From: an uncultured beta proteobacterium
GTDB taxonomy: Bacteria > Pseudomonadota > Gammaproteobacteria > Burkholderiales > Rhodocyclaceae
Reading direction: 5' to 3'
DNA length: 38,865 nucleotides
Assembly (NCBI GenBank): GCA_903848955.1
Contig: CAINHS010000046.1
Location: forward strand, 1 to 38,865
Part shown: positions 19,239-26,135 of the stretch, in pieces
Layout of the letters: every line of letters starts with the position of its first letter
Position numbering within the stretch: the first letter of the stretch is position 1
Program-made: the position numbers and the translations under genes
Notes under the pieces: generated by a model
Seen by the model: the letters and a program-made list of their open reading frames with translations, nothing else
Database searches by the model: none
What the model was told of the DNA's origin: nothing

Positions 19239-19967
19239 ATGGCCGTAGTCCGCTCCCTGCTGTTCATGCTGATCCTGCTGCTGGTGACGCCGCCCTACAC
19301 GCTGCTGGTGATCCTGTGCCGGCCCTTGCCGCACCACATGCGGCGGCAGTCGGTGGTGCCGTGGGTGAATTTCGCCATCTGGCTGGTCAAGCATGTACTC
19401 GGCATTCCCTACCGGCTGCTGGGCGCCGAGAACATCCCCGCCGGCGCCGCCATCGTTCTCGCCAAACACCAGTCGGCGTGGGAAACCCTGATGCTGCAGG
19501 AAGTGTTCAAGGACACCGTGTTCGTCTGGCGCAAGGAGATCAAGTACCTGCCGTTTTTCGGCTGGGCGCTGGCCTCGATTCCCATGATCGAGACCGACCG
19601 CAGCGCCAGCAGGTCGAGCCTGAGGCGGCTGGTCGATCAGGGTCGGGATCGACTCGGCCATGGCTACACGGTCATCATATTCCCCGAGGGAACCCGCTCG
19701 CAGCCGGGCGCAAAGGGTCGCTACAAGATCGGCGGCGCGCATCTTGCGGTCGAAACCGGGGCGCAGGTGATTCCGGTGGCGCTCAATTCCGGGGAATTCT
19801 GGGGCCGCAACGCCCTCTTCAAGCGCAGCGGCATCGTCACCGTCAGCATCGGTGCCGCCATCGATCCGGCAGGACTCACGGCGAACGAAGTGACGAGCCG
19901 CGCCGAGGCCTGGATTGAAGCCGAAATGAGCCGCATCAGCCCGCAACTGCATGGAGTCTCCCGGTGA
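19239..19967 (+). CDS. plsC: 1-acyl-sn-glycerol-3-phosphate acyltransferase family protein
   Basis: Membrane-bound phospholipid acyltransferase of 242 residues, presumably converting lysophosphatidate to phosphatidate. It has an N-terminal hydrophobic segment (SLLFMLILLLVTPPYTLLVIL), the catalytic block AKHQSAWETL (His77) and the substrate block IIFPEGTRS. In most PlsC proteins the first block is HX4D; here the position is Glu82. As I recall, KHQSxWET forms are common in a proteobacterial subgroup, so the enzyme is probably active. It starts 15 bp after gmhB and overlaps the next gene by 4 nt. Confidence 0.9.
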   Translation: MAVVRSLLFMLILLLVTPPYTLLVILCRPLPHHMRRQSVVPWVNFAIWLVKHVLGIPYRLLGAENIPAGAAIVLAKHQSAWETLMLQEVFKDTVFVWRKEIKYLPFFGWALASIPMIETDRSASRSSLRRLVDQGRDRLGHGYTVIIFPEGTRSQPGAKGRYKIGGAHLAVETGAQVIPVALNSGEFWGRNALFKRSGIVTVSIGAAIDPAGLTANEVTSRAEAWIEAEMSRISPQLHGVSR

Positions 19968-20458
19968 GCATGGCAACAGGCCGCAACCCGCAACTGAATC
20001 TCAAGCTCGACAGCAGCAGCCCCGATCCGGCCACCCGCTGGCGCGACGGCGCATCGCTGGCATTCATGGGCGGCAGCCTGCGTCTGGTACTCGGCACCCG
20101 GCACAAGGACGCCCTGCACCAGGGCGACACGCTGGACTTGCCGCTGCCGCCCCAGGCCAGCCCGCGCCAGATTCAGGACCGGGCCGAAGCCTGGCTGCGC
20201 GACGAAGCCCGGCGCCGCCTGCAGCAGATCATCGAACAGAAATCGGGTGCCGCGGCGGTACGCCGCGCACCGCGTCTGGCGCTGTCGTTCGCCGCCCGCG
20301 GCCATTGGGTCGAAGTGCAGGACGGCGACACGCTGCGTTGCAACTGGCGCCTGATCGAACAACCCCTGGCCGTCATCGAGCAGGCGATCGCCCGCGCCAT
20401 TGCGGCTTTGCCGCCGGAAGACCGGGAAGCCGATCTGTTCGGCACCCCGGCCGGTTGA
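19964..20458 (+). CDS. degenerate YgjP-like protein lacking the zinc site
   Basis: A 164-residue protein that aligns by eye with the C-terminal two thirds of the next gene's metallopeptidase. Matching pieces are RAEAWLRDEARRRL against LAIRALQKRALTHF, LALSFAARGHW against LGLSSAHTRW, and the shared NWRLI (residues 127-131 here, 188-192 there). Where the partner has VVAHEVAHLLE, this protein has AIARAIAALPP, so the HExxH zinc motif is absent. The N-terminal third of the family is also missing. It starts with ATGA overlapping plsC and ends with TGATG overlapping the peptidase gene, so it is translated as part of the run. Function unknown; a regulatory or structural partner of the peptidase is one guess. 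Confidence 0.8.
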   Translation: MSMATGRNPQLNLKLDSSSPDPATRWRDGASLAFMGGSLRLVLGTRHKDALHQGDTLDLPLPPQASPRQIQDRAEAWLRDEARRRLQQIIEQKSGAAAVRRAPRLALSFAARGHWVEVQDGDTLRCNWRLIEQPLAVIEQAIARAIAALPPEDREADLFGTPAG

Positions 20459-21201
20459 TGTTCCTCGAACAACTCAAGCTGTTCCGGCTGCCCTCGGCGC
20501 CGCCGGAGGCGAAGACGCGCCACCTGCTGATCGGCGGCCGCATTGTCGACTACCGGCTCAAGAGCGGCGCCAAGCGCCTGACCATGACCATCGACGAGCG
20601 CGGTTTGCGCATCGGCGCACCGCGTCGCGTCCCGCTGACGGAGATCGAGGCCTTCGTCCATGGCCACGGCGACTGGGTCCTGAAGAAACTCGGCGAACTG
20701 GCTCACGCCACGCAGCCGCGGCACCTCACCGTCAAAGACGGCCTGCGCCTGCCGCTGCTCGACGGCGATGCCGAAGTTCGCGTCCTGCCGGGCGCCAACC
20801 GGGTGCGCTGGGTCGCCGACGTACTGGTCCTCGAAGCGCGGCCGGAGGCGGACCTGGCCCAGTTGGCGATACGCGCCCTGCAGAAGCGGGCGCTCACCCA
20901 TTTCAGCGGGCGGCTTGCGCATTACAGCGGCCGGCTCGAGCTCGAGCTGCCGAAGCTCGGACTGTCTTCGGCGCATACGCGCTGGGGCAGTTGCAGCAAG
21001 CATGGCGGCATCCGCGTCAATTGGCGGCTGATTCATCTGCCCGCGCACCTGGGTGACTACGTGGTCGCCCACGAAGTCGCCCACCTTCTGGAAATGAACC
21101 ACAGCCCGCGCTTCTGGGCCGTGGTCACCTCGCTCTACCCGGAGTGGAAAGACGCCCGCAGCGAACTCAAGCAGCGCGCCGCCTCTCTGCCCATACTCTA
21201 A
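20458..21201 (+). CDS. YgjP-like M48-type zinc metallopeptidase (DUF45)
   Basis: Putative zinc peptidase of 247 residues. It has the DUF45 beta-rich N-terminus (RIVDYRLKSGAKRLTMTIDERGLRI), then SSAHTRWGSCSKHGGIRVNWRLIHLP and the zinc motif HEVAHLLEMNHSPRFW (His205, Glu206, His209, with His215 the likely third ligand). The start is the ATG at 20458, sharing its A with the stop of the upstream degenerate paralogue. Substrate unknown for the family in bacteria. Confidence 0.93.
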   Translation: MFLEQLKLFRLPSAPPEAKTRHLLIGGRIVDYRLKSGAKRLTMTIDERGLRIGAPRRVPLTEIEAFVHGHGDWVLKKLGELAHATQPRHLTVKDGLRLPLLDGDAEVRVLPGANRVRWVADVLVLEARPEADLAQLAIRALQKRALTHFSGRLAHYSGRLELELPKLGLSSAHTRWGSCSKHGGIRVNWRLIHLPAHLGDYVVAHEVAHLLEMNHSPRFWAVVTSLYPEWKDARSELKQRAASLPIL

Positions 21202-21240
21202 CGCTCATGGCAGCGACAACCACCGGCCGATTATGAAACT

Positions 21241-21344
21241 CGCGAAAGGCGAATTGAAGGCCCGCCCCCATCCCCCTCACGGGGGGCTAATGATGATTCC
21301 CCTGCGGAGCGGGCTAAGCCGCTCCGGATGAGTTATTCCACACT
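21241..21344. repeat. intergenic hairpin repeat, copy B
   Basis: A 104-bp stretch between the YgjP-like gene and gloA, homologous at both ends to 12559-12669. The middle has a C5/G5 hairpin (21272-21285) and a second hairpin with GCGGAGCGGG and GCCGCTCCG. No coding potential was recognised. Confidence 0.7.
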
Positions 21345-21358
21345 AGAAAGGCTCACCC

Positions 21359-21745
21359 ATGAGAATTCTGCACACCATGCTGCGCGTCGGCGATCTCGAC
21401 AAATCCTTGAGCTTCTATACCGGGGTGCTGGGCATGCGCCTGTTGCGGCGCGACGATTATCCGGAAGGAAAATTCACCCTGGCCTTTGTCGGCTATGAGG
21501 ACGAGAAAGACGGCGCCGTGATCGAACTGACCCATAACTGGGGCGTCGGGCACTACGAAATCGGCACCGGCTACGGCCATGTCGCGCTGGCGGTCGAGGA
21601 TGCCGGCGCCGCCTGCGACGCCATCCGCCAGCGCGGCGGCAAGGTCACGCGCGAAGCCGGCCCGATGAAAGGCGGCAGCACCGTCATCGCCTTCGTCGAA
21701 GACCCGGACGGCTACAAGATCGAGCTCATCGAAAAGAAACCGTAA
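21359..21745 (+). CDS. gloA: lactoylglutathione lyase (glyoxalase I)
   Basis: Metal-dependent enzyme that turns the methylglyoxal-glutathione hemithioacetal into lactoylglutathione. The 128-residue product has the two-module glyoxalase fold: [29 protein letters not shown], then [20 protein letters not shown] and [15 protein letters not shown]. The four metal ligands (two His, two Glu: His5, Glu56, His74, Glu122) are in place. AAAGG precedes the ATG. It follows repeat copy B. Confidence 0.96.
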   Translation: MRILHTMLRVGDLDKSLSFYTGVLGMRLLRRDDYPEGKFTLAFVGYEDEKDGAVIELTHNWGVGHYEIGTGYGHVALAVEDAGAACDAIRQRGGKVTREAGPMKGGSTVIAFVEDPDGYKIELIEKKP

Positions 21746-21788
21746 CTGCAACCCGTGCCGGGGAGGCCCGCCGGAATAGACTGCAGCC

Positions 21789-22571
21789 ATGGACTTCATT
21801 CCATCTGCATTCATTTCCCACGGCTCGCCGATGCTGCTGCTGGAGCCGGGTCGCACCGGGCCGGCGTGGCAATCGCTGGCGCAGAGCCTGCGGCGGCCGC
21901 GGGCCATCCTCGCCGTCTCGGCGCACTGGAACACCCAGGCGCCCGCAGTGAGTGCCGCCCTGCAGCCGCAAACGATCCACGATTTCTACGGCTTCCCGCC
22001 GGCGCTCTACGAACTCGATTACCGGCCGCCCGGCGCACCCGATCTGGCGGCGGAGATCGTCGGACTGATTCCCGGCATCGACGTCGACCACAGCCGTGGA
22101 CTGGATCACGGCGCCTGGTCGCCGCTGCGCGCCATGTATCCGGCGGCCGATATCCCCGTCATCCAGCTGGCCGTGATGCCGCTGGAAAGTGCCGCAAGCC
22201 ACTACCGGCTGGGGCAGATGCTGCAGCCGCTGGCGCGGCGCGGCGTGCTGATTCTGGCCTCGGGCGGTCTCACCCACAATCTGCGCGACATCGTCGCTGA
22301 CGCCGCAGACGGCGAGGCGCTGCCCTATGTCAGCGAATTCCGCGACTGGTTTGTCGGGGCGCTGCAGCGGCGCGACCTGCCGGCCTTGCTCGACTATCGC
22401 CGCCAGGCGCCGCACGCCGCGCGCGCTCATCCTGCGGCGGAGCATCTGCTGCCGCTCTACGTCGCCCTCGGCGCCGCCGGTGAAAATGCCGCCGCACGCA
22501 GTGCGTACAGCGGCTTCCAACTGGCCGCGCTGGCGATGGACGTCTTCAGCTTTTCCACAGACCAGGCCTGA
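21789..22571 (+). CDS. LigB/DODA-type extradiol ring-cleavage dioxygenase
   Basis: Class III extradiol dioxygenase of 260 residues, like E. coli YgiD and 4,5-DOPA dioxygenases. Visible motifs are FISHGSPMLLLEPG (His11), AVSAHWNTQ (His46), DFYGFPPALYELDYRPPGAP, LDHGAWSPLRAMYP and ASGGLTHNLRD, which together hold the metal and active-site histidines. The natural substrate cannot be told from sequence. A weak ribosome-binding site precedes the ATG. It stands alone between gloA and the Anbu-linked set. Confidence 0.92.
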   Translation: MDFIPSAFISHGSPMLLLEPGRTGPAWQSLAQSLRRPRAILAVSAHWNTQAPAVSAALQPQTIHDFYGFPPALYELDYRPPGAPDLAAEIVGLIPGIDVDHSRGLDHGAWSPLRAMYPAADIPVIQLAVMPLESAASHYRLGQMLQPLARRGVLILASGGLTHNLRDIVADAADGEALPYVSEFRDWFVGALQRRDLPALLDYRRQAPHAARAHPAAEHLLPLYVALGAAGENAAARSAYSGFQLAALAMDVFSFSTDQA

Positions 22572-22596
22572 GTCGCCGCCGCATCGCGCGCCGTCA

Positions 22597-22634
22597 TGGT
22601 GCAGATCCGCTGATGCAGGCGAGGCTCTGCACCA
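22597..22634. other. 9-bp inverted repeat with 20-nt spacer
   Basis: TGGTGCAGA (22597-22605) and its exact complement TCTGCACCA (22626-22634) lie in the 203-bp gap after the dioxygenase gene. There is no T-run. It may end the upstream transcript or be an operator for the downstream set. The rest of the gap shows nothing further that I can support. Confidence 0.4.
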
Positions 22635-22774
22635 CCTTGTGGCACGACGCGCTTTTGCGCTGCGAGCGGTCACGGCGATATTTCTCAACACCATGATTCA
22701 ACTTCGAATTTTCTTCAGGCGTGGTTCGTGCTTTAGTCAGTTGAAGGATTCACCCAATCACCCTGAGGGCAGCA

Positions 22775-24187
22775 ATGAAGACCGCCTACGACGAAATGTA
22801 TGCCGCTGACGGCTCGGTGCGGGAGAGCTATCGGAGCTACGCCGACTGGCTGCGGGCCACCCCGCAAGAGGTTATCGGGCGCAAGCGCGAGGAAGCCGAC
22901 ATCGCCTTTCATCGCGTCGGCATCACCTTTGCCGTGTATGGCGAGGATGCCGGCCAGGAGCGGCTGATTCCCTTCGACATCGTGCCGCGCATCATCCCGG
23001 CGCACGAATGGAAGCGCATGGCCGACGGCCTGCGGCAGCGGGTCAAGGCGCTCAACGCCTTCCTCCACGACATTTATCACGGCCAGGAAATCCTCAAGGC
23101 CGGACGCATTCCGGCGGCACAGGTGCTGGGCAATTCACAGTTCCGCCAGGAGATGGTCGGCGTCGAAGTGCCCGAGCAGATCTACGCCCACATCGCCGGA
23201 GTCGATCTGGTGCGCGCCGGCGAGGGCGAGTACTACGTGCTGGAGGACAACCTGCGCACGCCGTCAGGGGTGTCCTACATGCTCGAAGACCGCAAGATGA
23301 TGATGCGGCTCTTCCCCGAACTGTTCGCACATCAGGCCATCGCCCCGGTCGAGCACTACCCCGACCTGCTGCTCAACAACCTGCGTTCGGTGGCGCCGCA
23401 CGGCGTCGTCAATCCCAACGTGGTGGTGCTGACGCCGGGCCAGTTCAACAGCGCCTACTTCGAGCATGCCTTCCTCGCGCAGCAGATGGGCATCGAACTG
23501 GTGGATGGCAACGACCTGTTCGTGCGCAATGACACGGTGTTCATGCGCACCACTCAGGGACCGCGCCGCGTCGACGTGATCTACCGCCGCATCGATGACG
23601 ATTTCCTCGACCCGCGCGCCTTCCGCAAGGACTCCATGCTCGGCGTTCCCGGCCTGTTCTCGGCCTATCGCGCCGGCACGGTGACGCTGGCCAACGCCGT
23701 CGGCACCGGCATCGCGGACGACAAGGCGATCTATGTCCACGTCCCCGAAATGATCCGCTTCTACTGCGGCGAGGAACCGATCCTGTCCAATGTGCCGACC
23801 TGGGAGTTGAGCAAGGCGGAGGATCGCGAGTACGTGCTGGCGCACCTGGCGGAACTGGTGGTGAAGGAGGTGCACGGCTCCGGCGGTTACGGCATGCTGG
23901 TGGGGCCGACCTCGAGCGCCGCGGAAATCAGTCTGTTCCGCGACAAGATCAGCGCCAGGCCGGAAGGCTACATCGCGCAGCCGACACTGTCGCTGTCCAC
24001 CTGCCCGACCTTCGTTGACAGCGGCGTGGCGCCGCGCCACATCGACCTGCGGCCTTATGTGCTGTCCGGCAAGGAGATCACCATGGTCCCCGGCGGGCTG
24101 ACGCGGGTCGCCCTCAAGCAAGGCTCGCTGGTCGTCAACTCGTCCCAGGGCGGCGGCACCAAGGACACCTGGGTACTGGAAAACTGA
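22775..24187 (+). CDS. circularly permuted ATP-grasp type 2 family protein
   Basis: Protein of 470 residues from the DUF404/DUF407 (COG2308) family, a circularly permuted ATP-grasp fold expected to form amide or peptide-like bonds with ATP. Family segments seen are MYAADGSVRESYR, FHRVGITFAVYGED, IPFDIVPRIIPAHEW, YYVLEDNLRTPSGVSYMLEDR, ERRIDD-type YRRIDDDFLDP, VKEVHGSGGYGMLVGP and the end QGGGTKDTWVL. A GAGGG site precedes the ATG. It is the first of four same-direction genes (alpha-E, Anbu, transglutaminase) that co-occur in many bacteria. The substrate is unknown. Confidence 0.93.
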   Translation: MKTAYDEMYAADGSVRESYRSYADWLRATPQEVIGRKREEADIAFHRVGITFAVYGEDAGQERLIPFDIVPRIIPAHEWKRMADGLRQRVKALNAFLHDIYHGQEILKAGRIPAAQVLGNSQFRQEMVGVEVPEQIYAHIAGVDLVRAGEGEYYVLEDNLRTPSGVSYMLEDRKMMMRLFPELFAHQAIAPVEHYPDLLLNNLRSVAPHGVVNPNVVVLTPGQFNSAYFEHAFLAQQMGIELVDGNDLFVRNDTVFMRTTQGPRRVDVIYRRIDDDFLDPRAFRKDSMLGVPGLFSAYRAGTVTLANAVGTGIADDKAIYVHVPEMIRFYCGEEPILSNVPTWELSKAEDREYVLAHLAELVVKEVHGSGGYGMLVGPTSSAAEISLFRDKISARPEGYIAQPTLSLSTCPTFVDSGVAPRHIDLRPYVLSGKEITMVPGGLTRVALKQGSLVVNSSQGGGTKDTWVLEN

Positions 24188-24208
24188 CCATGACTACTTA
24201 TCCCCCAT

Positions 24209-24229
24209 CCCCTTTTCCAAGAAAAGGGG
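24209..24229. other. intergenic hairpin between ATP-grasp and alpha-E genes
   Basis: CCCCTTTTC (24209-24217) and GAAAAGGGG (24221-24229) form a 9-bp stem with a 3-nt loop inside the 121-bp gap. It resembles the hairpins of intergenic repeats A and B in style (C-rich lead ending in ATCCCC) but is not clearly homologous. It has no T-run and is unlikely to be an efficient terminator. Confidence 0.5.
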
Positions 24230-24308
24230 TGACTATGGTTCGGTCGCTGCGCGACATCCATGTTTATGGACGTATGCCCCCTTGGGGCCGCCCGGTGGAG
24301 GCATAGAA

Positions 24309-25256
24309 ATGCTCTCCTCCACCGCAGATCACCTCTACTGGATGGCCCGCAGCATGGAGCGGGCGGAGAACACCGCGCGCATGCTGGACGTGACCTACCG
24401 CATGTCGCTGCTCAAGCAGGCGGTCGCCGAACCGCGCCACGAATGGCGCGCCATGCTGTCGATCAGCGGCCTGCACGAGGATTTCGAGGCACGTTATGCG
24501 GAGCCCGACGCCGACAACGTGATGCACTTCATGGCGCTCGACGAAAAGAATCCGGGCAGCATCTACAACAGCATTTTCAACGCCCGCGAGAACGCCCGCG
24601 CCGTGCGCGGCTCGATCACTTCCGAGATGTGGGAGGCGCTCAATTCGACCTGGCTGGAGATGCGCGGGATCCATGCCGCTGGCATCGCCGAGGACGGCGT
24701 CTCGCGCTTCTTCGACTGGGTCAAGGAACGCTCCCACCTGTCGCGCGGCATCACCCACGGCACCCTGCTGCGCGACGATACCTATCGCTTCATCCGCCTC
24801 GGAACCTTCTTCGAGCGTGCCGACAATACCGCCCGCATCCTCGACGTCAAATACCACATCCTGCTGCCCGGCATCGACGGCGTCGGCGGTGCCGCCGACT
24901 ATTACCAGTGGGGCGCGCTGCTGCGCTCGGTCTCCGCCTTCGAGTCCTATCGCAAGGTGTATCGCGACCAGATCACGCCGAAGCGGGTCGCCGAACTGCT
25001 GGTGCTGCGGCCCGACATGCCGCGCTCGCTGACGACCTGCATGAACGAAGTCAATCGCCTGCTGCAGGAAATCAACGGCCCGCGTGCGGGGGAACTCATG
25101 CGTCGCTGCGGCCTGCTGCACAGCGAGCTACGCTTCGGCAGCATCGACGACATCTTCGCCCGCGGCCTGCACGAGTACCTGTCCGAATTCCTTGAGCGCA
25201 TCTACGACATGGGCGATCTGATCAACACCACCTATTTCCGGTTTGCGGATGAATGA
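24309..25256 (+). CDS. alpha-E domain-containing protein (DUF403)
   Basis: All-helical protein of 315 residues from the alpha-E (COG2307) family, which is almost always encoded beside the permuted ATP-grasp. It starts MLSSTADHLYWMARSMERAENTARMLDVTYRM and has a second related block RLGTFFERADNTARILDVKYH, a family internal repeat with R/E/R-E-N-TARxLDV. The ATG at 24309 follows GGAGG; an earlier in-frame start adds nine unlikely residues. It may support the ATP-grasp enzyme; the mechanism is unknown. Confidence 0.93.
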   Translation: MLSSTADHLYWMARSMERAENTARMLDVTYRMSLLKQAVAEPRHEWRAMLSISGLHEDFEARYAEPDADNVMHFMALDEKNPGSIYNSIFNARENARAVRGSITSEMWEALNSTWLEMRGIHAAGIAEDGVSRFFDWVKERSHLSRGITHGTLLRDDTYRFIRLGTFFERADNTARILDVKYHILLPGIDGVGGAADYYQWGALLRSVSAFESYRKVYRDQITPKRVAELLVLRPDMPRSLTTCMNEVNRLLQEINGPRAGELMRRCGLLHSELRFGSIDDIFARGLHEYLSEFLERIYDMGDLINTTYFRFADE

Positions 25257-25355
25257 CGGAGGCTACCGCGCGCCGCCTTGCCTGCATGCGTCCATTCCTT
25301 TAAGGTGCTGCCTCCTGCCTGACGATGGCGCCACGGCGCCCGAGAAAATTGAGCC

Positions 25356-26084
25356 ATGACTTATTGCGTTGCCACCATGATCGATGCCGGCATCGTCTTC
25401 GCATCGGATTCGCGCACCAACGCCGGAGTGGACAACATTTCCACCTTCCGCAAGATGAAGACTTTCGAACGTCCCGGCGACCGCTCGCTGGTGATGGTCA
25501 ACTCCGGCAACCTGGCCGTTACGCAGGCCACCATCAACCATCTCGAACAGGCTATCCGGCGCAACATCGAGCCGAACCTGATGAGCGTCTATTCGATGTA
25601 CGACGTGGCCGAACTGGTCGGCCTTGCGCTGCGCGAAGTGCGTCACCGCGACGGCCCCTTCCTGATGGAAAATAACGTCGACGGCAGCGCCAACTTCATC
25701 GTCGGCGGCCAGATCGCGGGCGAGAACCCAAGGCTCTTCCTGGTCTATTCGGAAGGCAATTTCATCGAGGCCACGCCGGAGACGCCGTATTTCCAGATCG
25801 GCGAGGTCAAGTACGGCAAGCCCATCATCGACCGCGTCATCACCGCCGATACCTCGATGGATGACGCTATCAAGTGCGTGCTGGTGTCATTCGATTCGAC
25901 CATGCGTTCCAACCTGTCGGTAGGCATGCCGATCGACCTTGCCTGTTATGAGCGCAATTCGCTGCATCTGGGCCACTGCCTCCGCTTCGACGAGCACGAC
26001 CCCTACATGCTTCGCCTGCGCCAGAGCTGGGGCGAGGGCGTGCGCCGCGCCTTTGCCCAACTGCCGAATCTCGACCGTCCATAG
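25356..26084 (+). CDS. Anbu-type bacterial proteasome-like peptidase
   Basis: Ntn-hydrolase of 242 residues from the Anbu family, distantly related to HslV and 20S beta subunits. The N-terminus MTYCVATMIDAGIVFASDSRTNAG would expose Thr2 as the nucleophile after removal of Met1; Asp18 and Lys33 (TFRKMKTFE) sit where the catalytic partners are expected. Further conserved parts are SGNLAVTQATINHLE, NFIVGGQI and FQIGEVKYGKPIIDR. No unfoldase ATPase is encoded nearby, as is usual for Anbu. Its neighbours are the ATP-grasp/alpha-E pair and the transglutaminase. Confidence 0.95.
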   Translation: MTYCVATMIDAGIVFASDSRTNAGVDNISTFRKMKTFERPGDRSLVMVNSGNLAVTQATINHLEQAIRRNIEPNLMSVYSMYDVAELVGLALREVRHRDGPFLMENNVDGSANFIVGGQIAGENPRLFLVYSEGNFIEATPETPYFQIGEVKYGKPIIDRVITADTSMDDAIKCVLVSFDSTMRSNLSVGMPIDLACYERNSLHLGHCLRFDEHDPYMLRLRQSWGEGVRRAFAQLPNLDRP

Positions 26085-26135
26085 CGGCGCGCCGAACCCG
26101 CTTTCCCCTTGCCCTGACACCCTGAACGGTTCCCG

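Noticed and set aside
19951-21201. A single long YgjP-like frame beginning inside plsC
   Set aside because: The part before 20458 is Arg/Pro-rich nonsense sequence, while the overlapping frame 19964-20458 encodes a sensible paralogue; TGATG at 20456-20460 gives a natural start for the peptidase.
22640-22658. Sigma-54 promoter candidate (TGGCACG ... TTTTGC) ahead of the ATP-grasp gene
   Set aside because: GG and GC are 14 bp apart, not 10, so the spacing rules it out.
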